The notes below the pieces were generated by a model. The model did not search any database and had not been told where the DNA came from. It saw only the letters and a list, made by a program, of their open reading frames with translations. Source: CAZEBW01 sp964510205 (lineage in GTDB: Bacteria > Chloroflexota > Anaerolineae > VGOG01). From it: a stretch of DNA of 64,000 nt. The stretch lies in the NCBI GenBank assembly GCA_964510205.1, contig CAZEBW010000007.1, positions 1 through 64,000 of the forward strand, given 5' to 3'. How positions within the stretch are numbered: position 1 is the stretch's first letter; every line of letters begins with the position of its first letter. Made by a program: the position numbers and the translations under genes. Of the stretch, positions 27,146 through 35,335 are shown piece after piece.

Positions 27146-28804
27146 CTACAGCGCCAACGAGGGCCTGTACTCGCCGAAGACTTCCCGCAACACCCCACAG
27201 ATTTCGCCCAGCGTGGCGTAAGCCTCCACGCACTCCAGGATGACGGGCAACAGATTCTCTTCGTCCTGCGCCATCTCCCTCAATCGGGTCAGCAAGGTCT
27301 GCACCTTCTCGCCATCGCGCCGCTGCCTGAGAGCTTGCAGCCACTCGATCTGACGCTCTCGCACCGCAGGGTCAACCTTCAATCGTCGCAAAGTCGTTTT
27401 CTCTTCAACTACGAACTCGTTGACGCCCACCACAATCTGCTCTCCTCGCTCCACGGCTCGCTGATAGCGATAGGCGCTCTCCTGGATTTCTTGCTGGATG
27501 AAGCCTCGCTCGATGGCCGCCAACGCCCCGCCCAGCGCATCAATCTTCTCGATGTATTCTCTGGCCCTGCTCTCGATTTCGTTGGTCAGGGCCTCGATGT
27601 AGTAGCTGCCGGCCAGGGGATCAATGGTGTTGGCCACCCCACTCTCGTGAGCGATGATCTGCTGGGTCCTGAGGGCGATTTGCACCGATTTTTCCGTGGG
27701 CAGCGACAGCGCCTCGTCGCGGGAGTTGGTGTGCAGCGACTGGGTGCCGCCCAGCACGGCGGCCAGGGCTTGCAGGGCCACTCGCACCACGTTGCTATTG
27801 GGCTGCTGGGCGGTCAGAGTGCAGCCGGCCGTTTGGGTGTGAAAGCGCAGCATCCAAGAGCGAAGCTGGCGCGCTCCAAACCACTCCTTCATTATCCTGG
27901 CCCACAGCCGCCGAGCCGCCCTAAACTTGGCCACCTCCTCCAGAAAATCGTTATGGGAGTTAAAGAAAAAGGAAATCCGTCCGGCGAACTCGTCCACGTT
28001 CAAGCCGGCCCCAATGGCCGCCTCCACGTAGGCGATGGCATTGGCCAGGGTGAAGGCCACCTCCTGCACCGCCGTCGCCCCAGCCTCGCGGATGTGATAA
28101 CCCGAGATGGAGATGGCGTTCCAGCGAGGGAGGTTTTCCTTGCAGTAAGCGAAGGTGTCGGTGATGATGCGCATGGAGGGTTGGGGCGGAAAAATGTAAG
28201 TCCCTCGGGCCACGTACTCTTTCAGGATGTCGTTCTGGATGGTGCCCCGCAGCACTTGGGGGTCTACTCCTTGTTTCTTAGCTACCGCGACGTACATGGC
28301 GAGCAAGATGGCTGCGGGCGCGTTGATGGTCATGGAGGTGCTGACCTTGTCGAGGGGGATGCCGTCGAAGAGCATCTCCATGTCTGCCAGGGAATCAATG
28401 GCCACGCCGACTTTTCCGACCTCACCCTCGGCCAGGGGGTGATCTGAGTCGTAGCCGATTTGGGTGGGCAGGTCGAAGGCCACGGAAAGGCCCGTCTGAC
28501 CCTGCGAAAGCAAATACTGGTAGCGGCGGTTCGATTCCGCGGCGGTGGCGTAGCCTGCGTACTGACGCATCGTCCAAAGTCGGCCACGGTACATGGTGGG
28601 GTACACGCCTCGGGTGAAGGGATATTGGCCTGGGAAACCTAAATCCTCAGCGTAGTCTATTTCCGCCTCCTGCGGCGTATAGACCCGCTCCACCTCAACG
28701 CCTGAGGACGTTTCGAAGCGCTCCCGACGCTCAGGATGGCCTCGAAGAACGGGTCCCAGTGTCTCGCGTTCCCAGTGCTCTCTATCCAAGATGTCTTCAC
28801 TCAT
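27146..28804 (-). CDS. mcmA1: Methylmalonyl-CoA mutase large subunit
   Basis: A 552-residue acyl-CoA mutase catalytic subunit without B12 domain. It keeps the methylmalonyl-CoA signature: Tyr82 in WTMRQYAGY (equal to Tyr89 of the P. shermanii enzyme) and Arg200 in EYVARGTYIFPP (equal to Arg207). It converts succinyl-CoA and (R)-methylmalonyl-CoA by a radical mechanism. ATG at 28804, with AGGGGAGG, is preferred over the GTG at 28819. The cobalamin-binding partner is not adjacent; the only candidate is at 23639-24043. With epimerase and adenosyltransferase downstream it makes up a propionate/succinate route. Confidence 0.92.
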   Translation of the reverse strand: MSEDILDREHWERETLGPVLRGHPERRERFETSSGVEVERVYTPQEAEIDYAEDLGFPGQYPFTRGVYPTMYRGRLWTMRQYAGYATAAESNRRYQYLLSQGQTGLSVAFDLPTQIGYDSDHPLAEGEVGKVGVAIDSLADMEMLFDGIPLDKVSTSMTINAPAAILLAMYVAVAKKQGVDPQVLRGTIQNDILKEYVARGTYIFPPQPSMRIITDTFAYCKENLPRWNAISISGYHIREAGATAVQEVAFTLANAIAYVEAAIGAGLNVDEFAGRISFFFNSHNDFLEEVAKFRAARRLWARIMKEWFGARQLRSWMLRFHTQTAGCTLTAQQPNSNVVRVALQALAAVLGGTQSLHTNSRDEALSLPTEKSVQIALRTQQIIAHESGVANTIDPLAGSYYIEALTNEIESRAREYIEKIDALGGALAAIERGFIQQEIQESAYRYQRAVERGEQIVVGVNEFVVEEKTTLRRLKVDPAVRERQIEWLQALRQRRDGEKVQTLLTRLREMAQDEENLLPVILECVEAYATLGEICGVLREVFGEYRPSLAL

Positions 28805-28943
28805 TCGCCTCCCCTTCACACGTTTGAAATTGCAGCTTTAGCGATGATCAAGCCCGTGGTCTGGCCAGGGCATAGCAATATTACTCCACATCGGAAAGCT
28901 TGTCAAGTCCTCACTCTCGGCCGGGAAGCTCAAAGTGAGTTTT

Positions 28944-28972
28944 TTGCCTTTATATGCACTTTGTGATAAACT
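28944..28972 (+). promoter_or_regulatory. Candidate promoter of the secreted Thr-Pro protein gene
   Basis: TTGCCT, 17-bp spacer, TAAACT, about 65 bp before the ATG. The 230-bp divergent gap 28805-29035 shows nothing else recognisable. Confidence 0.4.
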
Positions 28973-29035
28973 TTAGACAGATCGTAAGAAGTGCAAGCTG
29001 GGATCACAAGATAAAGATAATAGGAGGTTTAGGAG

Positions 29036-31363
29036 ATGATGAAAACAAAAGCTCTAGTGATCACCTTGCTGGTTGCCCTGGGCCTTGCCTGGGCCTGGTC
29101 GGCAATAGCGACGGCCTCCATTGGAGAGCTGGAATTCGTGGGCTTCCCCAGCGAAATCACCGTTGCAGGCGAGGAAGTGCAGCTCGAAGGATGGTTGAAG
29201 TTCAATGAAAAAGAGCACGAATATTCCAAGAACATTCGCCTGTGGGTGGCTGGGCATGAGGGACGAATCGAGCCCAGCTATATAGCGGGGCCGCTGTACG
29301 ATGGGGACATGGTCCCCATCACCGTCTATCTCGAAGGAGTTCCTGGAGAGGCAACCCTGCACGCCGACGACCCCCGGTGTCCACGCGGGAGCTGGACCAT
29401 CGAGCTCGTGGGACCAACTCCAACGAACACGCCAACGAGTACAGCCACCGGCACTCCCACGCCGACATTCACGCCCACTCATACTCCAACACCAACGCAC
29501 ACCCCCACGCCCACCTCAACGCCAACCGACACGCCCACACCTACAGATACGCCAACGTCTACGCCCACGCCTACAGATACACCGACACCGACTTTCACAC
29601 CCACGCCCACAGATACACCGACCTCGACGCCCACCCCCACCCCCACGCCGACCCCTAAACTTGGCGTGCCCTTCCAGGCGCCTCTCATCCGAGCGGAGCA
29701 AGGTTGGGAGACGATGATCCAGGTGCAGAACGTGGGCTTTCTGCCCACCAGCGCCATCATGTTCCTGTGGGGGGATGAATCTGGCACGTGTCCATTCAAC
29801 GATCCCGGCCCCATAGCCAGCCTCTGTTCCGACCCCATCTCTCCTGGCAGTGTTTGGGTAGTGAGAGGAAATGATCTGGCCGGAGCGAAGTCAGCCATCG
29901 TCTATCCAGTCTCACCGGATATGATGGACACGAAATGTCAAGAGGCCCAAAACGCTGTGGGCGATTCCTCAGCCTGGCTCAGTTGGGTGCAAGAATGGGA
30001 GGCCCAAGCTCGGGGCGGGGTCTTGGCAGTGACAATCCATCGGGTGGGACCGGACGGTGATGGCACAACTGTCTCTAGCACCTACGCCGGCATCTCAGAG
30101 GACCTCGAAGCAAGCGGCCCATTTACTTACTTCGCTCCTCTGAACAAAAGGGCTTACGACGGTTCCGACACGGAGCTCTCTATCCAGAACTCCGGTCAGA
30201 TGTGTTCATCGCTGTGGGTCCACTATCAGGGGGAGGGGGTCTGTCGGTCTGAGTATGCTCAACATATAGAGCAACTGGCGCCGGGCGAAACCCACAGCAC
30301 GGGCGTGCCGCAGGAGCTGGGCGACGGCTGGCGAGGATCCGCCTCGATCAGCGCCAACGTGCCCCTGGGCGTCGTGGTGGACGAATGGGGCCACGATATG
30401 CTCTTCACTCATCATGTGCCGATGCTGGCAGAGATCGGTGGGTCTCTGGTCAGCTATGGTCCCTTGGTCTATCTGGATCAGGGCTGGAGCGTCGTTGTCC
30501 AGATACAGAATCTGACTGATGCGGGGCAGCCCACCTTCGTCACGGTGAACTTCTTAGACGAGAACGGCGACCTCGTACGTTCCCTGAGCGATTGGATATG
30601 TGCCGGCGGCTCGCAGGGCTTCTACGTTCAGGCCTTCGACGCACAACCTAGTCAGTCCATAGGCGCAGCGGTGATCGAATCGCAAAGCCGTATCCTGCCC
30701 CCAACGACAGACGAGGTGCCGGGCTCGCCGGTCTATGCCATAGTGAAGCTGTTTAGCTCCAATACGGGACGCGGGATGAGCTACAATGCCATAACACAGG
30801 ATCAAGTGGAGGGAATAGAGGCCATTGCCCTGCCCCGCCTGGTGAAGAACGATCAGGGCTGGAGCTCGGAGATCGCCATTCGCAACAACTCAGCCCAAAA
30901 TCGCCTGCAGGTAGCGCTGGACATCTACGGTGAGAGCAACTTGGTGACGACAGCGCCCCTGGCGATCGAAGCCGGCCACGTGAGCTACATCGGGCTGGAC
31001 GACCTGGGCGGCGTGCCCGATGCCTTCAGCGGCTCGGGCGTGATGCGGGTCACAGAGGTAGAGGGGGACGGGGCGATCATGCCCAGCGTCGTGGTGGTCG
31101 AGAGGGCCAGCGGCAGCGGCGACTTGACCGGCGGCTTCGAGGGCGTCCCACTGACAGGCGGGTATCCTCGCGGTGATGAGCACGAGCCGACGGCGACGGC
31201 CACGCCAACAGCTACACCCACAGCCACCGACACCCCGACGGCCACACCAACCCCAACTGGCACGGCGGCGGCCACACCGACTCCAACCAGCACGACAACG
31301 ACCACGCCGGAGGACACGCCGACCTTGGAACGAATATACCTACCAGTCGTCACCAAAAAATAG
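29036..31363 (+). CDS. Large secreted protein with Thr-Pro linkers and repeated beta modules
   Basis: A 775-residue exported protein. The signal peptide is in the first 28 residues (KTKALVITLLVALGLAWAW). A beta domain (29-125) is followed by a Thr/Pro/Ser linker of about 80 residues. Then come three or four related modules, recognisable by EQGWETMIQVQN, DQGWSVVVQIQN and NDQGWSSEIAIRNN. A second Thr-rich linker leads to the C-terminal tail ERIYLPVVTKK. Chloroflexota exported proteins often end in such a YLPxV tail, recalled from experience, which may be a surface-sorting signal. Function unknown; an adhesive or surface-layer role is possible. GGAGG precedes the ATG at 29036. Confidence 0.8.
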   Translation: MMKTKALVITLLVALGLAWAWSAIATASIGELEFVGFPSEITVAGEEVQLEGWLKFNEKEHEYSKNIRLWVAGHEGRIEPSYIAGPLYDGDMVPITVYLEGVPGEATLHADDPRCPRGSWTIELVGPTPTNTPTSTATGTPTPTFTPTHTPTPTHTPTPTSTPTDTPTPTDTPTSTPTPTDTPTPTFTPTPTDTPTSTPTPTPTPTPKLGVPFQAPLIRAEQGWETMIQVQNVGFLPTSAIMFLWGDESGTCPFNDPGPIASLCSDPISPGSVWVVRGNDLAGAKSAIVYPVSPDMMDTKCQEAQNAVGDSSAWLSWVQEWEAQARGGVLAVTIHRVGPDGDGTTVSSTYAGISEDLEASGPFTYFAPLNKRAYDGSDTELSIQNSGQMCSSLWVHYQGEGVCRSEYAQHIEQLAPGETHSTGVPQELGDGWRGSASISANVPLGVVVDEWGHDMLFTHHVPMLAEIGGSLVSYGPLVYLDQGWSVVVQIQNLTDAGQPTFVTVNFLDENGDLVRSLSDWICAGGSQGFYVQAFDAQPSQSIGAAVIESQSRILPPTTDEVPGSPVYAIVKLFSSNTGRGMSYNAITQDQVEGIEAIALPRLVKNDQGWSSEIAIRNNSAQNRLQVALDIYGESNLVTTAPLAIEAGHVSYIGLDDLGGVPDAFSGSGVMRVTEVEGDGAIMPSVVVVERASGSGDLTGGFEGVPLTGGYPRGDEHEPTATATPTATPTATDTPTATPTPTGTAAATPTPTSTTTTTPEDTPTLERIYLPVVTKK

Positions 31364-31388
31364 CGGCAACCGTATGCGCCGCACCTAG

Positions 31389-31427
31389 AAAAAAGCCATC
31401 TGCGCTAACTGCGCGGATGGCTTTTTT
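31389..31427 (+). terminator. Terminator after the secreted protein gene
   Basis: A 17-bp stem (31389-31405 with 31411-31427, one G-T pair) and 5-nt loop. Flanking A6 and T6 tracts make it active on either strand. It lies 26 bp after the stop codon. Confidence 0.85.
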
Positions 31428-31436
31428 GGCAATGGC

Positions 31437-31659
31437 GCAAAACTTGCTATCGGGCACAACTGAGCGCCGCCAGTCGAGTAGCACCACAAACGCGTATCGA
31501 GACCAAGGCGCGGCTTCGCAGTGCAAAACTCGTGCCCGGAGCCGCTCGCGTGGTCTCGATACGGCCTTCCGCTGCGCTCCGGGCCTACTCGACCGACGCT
31601 TGTCCTGAGTAGCGGAGCGTACCGAAGGGCTCGCTCCATCGGCACATAGCAAGTTTTGC
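31437..31659. repeat. MITE-like element with nested inverted repeats
   Basis: Terminal perfect 14-bp inverted repeats GCAAAACTTGCTAT (31437-31450) and complement (31646-31659) enclose a second inverted pair CGTATCGAGACCA (31493-31505) and complement (31551-31563). The element also contains a CTTGTCCTGAG..CGAAGGG segment found elsewhere in the window. About 223 bp, no coding capacity, placed in the 434-bp gap between two genes. Confidence 0.65.
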
Positions 31660-31731
31660 GGTACTGCCTTCTTTGCGTTTGCTTGCGCAGCGGGTAGTCT
31701 CCCCGCGGAATGTTGCTATGCCAAACAGAGG

Positions 31732-31760
31732 TTGTCACGAATCGAACAATGTGGTAAAAT
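31732..31760 (+). promoter_or_regulatory. Extended -10 promoter of the PH-domain protein gene
   Basis: TTGTCA, 17-bp spacer ending in TGG, TAAAAT. It lies inside the longer open frame that begins at 31732, which supports the later start at 31798. Confidence 0.65.
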
Positions 31761-31797
31761 GTCTATGTATTACCCCCATGAGCGACAGGAGGGAAAA

Positions 31798-33060
31798 ATG
31801 GCCAACGAATCCATATTTCCGGGGCAACTGGATGATGAGAACGTCATCATCTGCGAGCGAAGGCATTGGTATACGATCATCAAGTGGGCGAAACGCCCCT
31901 TCCTACTCCTGCTTTTCTCCTCGTTGGCTGCCTGGGCTGCGACTGCGCTGACGGGACACGCTTCGGCCTTGAGCCTCATTCTCTATGGCATCGTCGCTGT
32001 AGCGGCCACTTGGTTCACATGGGAGGTACTGGATTGGGAGAACGACCGCTACATCGTGACCAACAGGCGAGTGATCCACATCGAGAAAGTATATCTAGTG
32101 CGGGAGAAACGGGATGAGGCTCCCCTGGCCATGATTCAGGATGTCTCCGTAGACATGCAGGGCCTCATGACCAACCTGCTCTACTTTGGCGACGTGATTA
32201 TCCAGACCGCTGGCACATTGGGCACCATCCGTTTCCGAGGCATCCCCAAGCCTCGCAAAGCCCAGGCTCAAATCCTCGCCCTGATGTCCCAGGCAAGACC
32301 AGCGCTGCCCCTTGAAGAGGAGGAAGAGGAGCCCGAAGCGATCCGCGTCGTCCGCGAAATCCTCGGTGCGCCCAGACCGGAGCCCGAACCCCTGCCCGCC
32401 GCGGCCGAGGGGTTGCGCTGGGAGAGCGAGCAGCCAAGACGAACACAGCTCCTAAAGGTGCTCAGGTTAATGGTTTTCGCCCACCCAGACTTTGGCGAGA
32501 ATCAGAAAATTTGGCGCAAACACTGGTGGGCCCTGGTCACAAAGATAACCTCCCCCGCACTCACCTTTTTCATCCTGATCATCCTCTGGTCAGCGGCTTC
32601 CCTAATCTTGGGCTTCAATATTTGGTTTGACGTGCTTCTTGGTATCTCCCTGATTGCAAACGCTGTACGGCTCATCTGGCTGTTCATAGATTGGGAGAAC
32701 GACCTTTATGTCATAACTGATAACCGCGCCGTTGACATCGAAAAAGTGCCCTTCATCCGCGAACATCGTAGAGAGGCCAGTCTGGACAAGATCCAGGACG
32801 TACGCTACCTGCAAGAGGGTTTCATCGCTACTAGGTTGGATTTCGGCAACGTGCGTCTGGAGACAGCGGGCGGGATAGGAGAGTTCACCTTCGATTCCGT
32901 GCCCCATCCCAGACAAGTGCAAATCGAGATCTTTAAGCGGATGGAGCGATTCCACCGAGAAGCAGCGCGGGAGGAAAAGAAAAAGAGAGCAGAAGAACTC
33001 ATCAATCTATTGGGCCGTTATCACCAAGAGGTTCAAGGCAGCGGCGGAACTGAATCCTGA
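31798..33060 (+). CDS. Membrane protein with two bacterial PH (bPH_2/DUF304) domains
   Basis: A 420-residue membrane protein, start ATG at 31798 behind GGAGG. Two copies of the same unit are seen. Each has a pair of hydrophobic helices (about residues 34-75 and 240-285) ending in WENDRYIVTNRRVIHIEKV or WENDLYVITDNRAVDIEKV, then a beta-rich PH domain (REKRDEAPLAMIQDV; REHRREASLDKIQDV). A Glu/Pro-rich linker separates them. DUF304/YdbT-like proteins have bPH_2 domains of unknown ligand at the cytoplasmic membrane. The duplicated layout is probably an internal gene duplication. Confidence 0.82.
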   Translation: MANESIFPGQLDDENVIICERRHWYTIIKWAKRPFLLLLFSSLAAWAATALTGHASALSLILYGIVAVAATWFTWEVLDWENDRYIVTNRRVIHIEKVYLVREKRDEAPLAMIQDVSVDMQGLMTNLLYFGDVIIQTAGTLGTIRFRGIPKPRKAQAQILALMSQARPALPLEEEEEEPEAIRVVREILGAPRPEPEPLPAAAEGLRWESEQPRRTQLLKVLRLMVFAHPDFGENQKIWRKHWWALVTKITSPALTFFILIILWSAASLILGFNIWFDVLLGISLIANAVRLIWLFIDWENDLYVITDNRAVDIEKVPFIREHRREASLDKIQDVRYLQEGFIATRLDFGNVRLETAGGIGEFTFDSVPHPRQVQIEIFKRMERFHREAAREEKKKRAEELINLLGRYHQEVQGSGGTES

Positions 33061-33116
33061 CTCGCGTTGAAATGCGTAACGCTCCCAGCGAGTTTGGCCA
33101 CCTCCACCCGAAAAAG

Positions 33117-33154
33117 CAAACCCCCTCCACCTCGGATGAGGCGAAGGGGGTTTG
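33117..33154. terminator. Bidirectional terminator between PH-domain gene and porB
   Basis: AAACCCCCT (33118-33126) pairs with AGGGGGTTT (33145-33153), with an inner CCTC/GAGG pair. It separates the convergent genes ending at 33060 and 33168. Confidence 0.75.
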
Positions 33155-33167
33155 TTATTCCCCCGGA

Positions 33168-34049
33168 CTATTTGGCTTCTGCCCTACCCACTAACCTCCC
33201 CCACTCCCGATCCACATTCTCCTGGACAAACTCGATGTCCTCCTCGGTGAGGTGGCTGAAGCGGCCCTGCAGCTTGAGATATTCCCGCACGGGCACCTCC
33301 CGCCTGGGCCAGACGTTGATGGTCCACTTGTCGCCGTTCTCTACCTCGTAGAGGGGGAAGACTTTGCTCTCCACGGCCAGACGCGAGATGCGAATGGAGT
33401 GAGCGGGCTCTGTCTTCCAGCCGGGCGGACAGGGGGAGAGGATGTGGATGAATTTGGCCCCGCGGATGCTTTTGGCCTTCTGGAACTTGCGCACCAGGTC
33501 CTCTGGATAGGCGACGGTGGCTGTAGCGGTGTAGGGGATGCGGTGGGCGGCCATGATGGCCACGATGTCTTTCTTGGGCGTCTCTTTGGGATGCCGCACG
33601 GGCGTGGTGGTGGTCCAGGCTCCCCACGGCGTGGCCGAGGAGCGCTGAATGCCGGTGTTCATGTAGGCCTCATTGTCGTAGCAAGCATAGATGAAGTCCT
33701 CGTTGCGCTCCACGGCGGCGGAGAGAGCCTGGAAGCCGATGTCGAAGGTGCCGCCGTCGCCAGCCCAGGTCAGCACCGTGGTCTCCGTATCTCCCTGGAC
33801 CTCCAAGCCGGCCTTGATCCCCGCCGCCACGGAGCCGCCCGTCTCGAAGGCGGTGTGGAGGAGGGGAACCTTCACCGAAGAGTAGGGGAACGCTCCGGCG
33901 ATAATGGACCAGCAGCAGGCGGGGATGACGAGCATTGTCTCCTGACCCAGGGCCTTCAAGGCCAGCCGCATGGCAAGCGAGCCGCCGCAGCCTGGGCAGG
34001 CCAGATGGCCGGAAAGCATCAACTCCTCATCAGGTATAACGTAACTCAT
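33168..34049 (-). CDS. porB: 2-oxoacid:ferredoxin oxidoreductase beta subunit
   Basis: A 293-residue thiamine-diphosphate subunit of a pyruvate/2-ketoisovalerate:ferredoxin oxidoreductase. The first cysteine pair is in LACPGCGGSLAMR. The TPP-binding GDGG motif is in WAGDGGTFDIGFQALSAA, followed by NEAYMNTGIQRS with metal and diphosphate ligands. A further [4Fe-4S] cysteine is in LSPCPPGW. It oxidatively decarboxylates 2-oxoacids to acyl-CoA, passing electrons to ferredoxin. Substrate (pyruvate or branched-chain 2-oxoacid) cannot be set from sequence. Last gene of porC-D-A-B. Confidence 0.9.
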   Translation of the reverse strand: MSYVIPDEELMLSGHLACPGCGGSLAMRLALKALGQETMLVIPACCWSIIAGAFPYSSVKVPLLHTAFETGGSVAAGIKAGLEVQGDTETTVLTWAGDGGTFDIGFQALSAAVERNEDFIYACYDNEAYMNTGIQRSSATPWGAWTTTTPVRHPKETPKKDIVAIMAAHRIPYTATATVAYPEDLVRKFQKAKSIRGAKFIHILSPCPPGWKTEPAHSIRISRLAVESKVFPLYEVENGDKWTINVWPRREVPVREYLKLQGRFSHLTEEDIEFVQENVDREWGRLVGRAEAK

Positions 34050-34089
34050 TTCTTCACTCCTTACTCATGTTAAGATATAGGAGTAAGCC

Positions 34090-34188
34090 AGACTTCGGAA
34101 GTCTCAAAAGTGCATTATCCATCAGCTTTTGAGGCCATTTCAGGCTGATTTCGCTCTCCGAATCTTCAGCGGCAGACTTCCGAAGTCT
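34090..34188. repeat. Palindromic element between porB and porA, forming the porA C-terminus
   Basis: Two AGACTTC(N)GAAGTCT palindromes (34090-34104 and 34174-34188) in inverted order flank CTCAAAAG/CTTTTGAG (34103-34110, 34126-34133). The right palindrome encodes the last residues of PorA (KTSEVCR). Confidence 0.65.
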
Positions 34189-35335
34189 TGACCTCTCTCC
34201 AGATGATGTCTGTCTCAGGCGCGTCGTGCTCGAGAGTGTATTCGGCGATGCCTCGGATGGACGCGGGGGTGACGTCCCTGCCCCCCAGGCCAATGATGAA
34301 GCCGAAGAGGGGCGGCCGCTGTGAACCGTTGTAGAGCACGGACTTGATCTCCTCGGCGAAGATGCCGCCGTGGCCAAAGGAGATGTTGCGGTCAATGACG
34401 GCCACTTTGTGCACTCCCGCCAAAGCGTCTCGGACGTCCTGGGCGGGGAAGGGGCGAAACATGCGCACTTTGAGAAGGCCTATCTTGTGGCCTTCTTCTC
34501 GCAGTTCGTCCACCACCACCCTGGCCGTGCTAGTGATCGTCGCAGAGGTCACCAACACCACCTCGGCGCCTTCCATGCGGTATTCCTCCACCAGGCCGTG
34601 GCTGCGCCCGAAGACCTCCCCGAACTCCTCATCGGTGCGGCGAGCCACCTCCACAGCCTCCTCCATAGCTTTCTGCATCTTGTAGCGCAGCTCCATGTAA
34701 TGGTCGGGCGTGACCAGGGCGTTGAAAGCATGTGGATCGCTCGTATCGAGCTTGTATCGTGCATCGTAGGGAGGCAAGTAACTGTCCACCAACTCCTGGT
34801 CTGGTATGTCCACCGGCTCCTGGGTATGGGAGAGGACGAAGGCGTCCAGCACCAGCATGGTGGGCAACAGCACCTGCTCGGCGATTTTGAAGGCCTGGAT
34901 GACGGTATCCAGCACCTCCTGGTTGCTCTCGCAGTAGAATTGCAGCCACCCTGTGTCTCGCTGAGCCAGGCTGTCGGTCTGCTCCGTCCAGATGGACCAA
35001 CCGGGGCCCATGGCCCGGTTCACATTGGCCATGACGATGGGCAGCCTGGCCCCAGCCGCCCAGTGGAGCATCTCGTGCATCAGGGCCAGGCCATGCGACG
35101 AGGTAGCGGTGAAAGCCCGCGCCCCAGCCGATGAGGCGCCGATGGAGGCGGCCATGGCCGAGTGCTCGCTCTCCACTTTGATAAACTTGGCGTCCAGAAG
35201 CCCATCGGCGCAGAACTCCGATAACATCTCTACAATCTGGGTCTGGGGCGTGATGGGATAGGCAGCGATAACCTGGGCTCTGGCCAGCTTCGCTCCGTAG
35301 GAGACGGCGTGGTTGCCCATGATCACTTTTTCCAT
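34166..35335 (-). CDS. porA: 2-oxoacid:ferredoxin oxidoreductase alpha subunit
   Basis: A 389-residue alpha subunit. It has the pyrimidine-binding/CoA domain pattern NHAVSYGAKLARAQVIAAYPITPQTQ at its start and ESEHSAMAASIGASSAGARAFTATSSHG, typical of PorA/VorA. The central DRNISFGHGGIFAEEIKS is also characteristic. With PorB it builds the active site. The final seven residues are encoded by palindromic repeat DNA and are probably dispensable. The ATG at 35335 overlaps the end of the porD-like gene (35323) by 13 bp, so the genes are coupled. Confidence 0.9.
   Translation of the reverse strand: MEKVIMGNHAVSYGAKLARAQVIAAYPITPQTQIVEMLSEFCADGLLDAKFIKVESEHSAMAASIGASSAGARAFTATSSHGLALMHEMLHWAAGARLPIVMANVNRAMGPGWSIWTEQTDSLAQRDTGWLQFYCESNQEVLDTVIQAFKIAEQVLLPTMLVLDAFVLSHTQEPVDIPDQELVDSYLPPYDARYKLDTSDPHAFNALVTPDHYMELRYKMQKAMEEAVEVARRTDEEFGEVFGRSHGLVEEYRMEGAEVVLVTSATITSTARVVVDELREEGHKIGLLKVRMFRPFPAQDVRDALAGVHKVAVIDRNISFGHGGIFAEEIKSVLYNGSQRPPLFGFIIGLGGRDVTPASIRGIAEYTLEHDAPETDIIWREVKTSEVCR

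Noticed and set aside
31417..31608. Plus-strand frame between the secreted protein and PH genes
   Set aside because: It lies wholly inside the MITE-like element.
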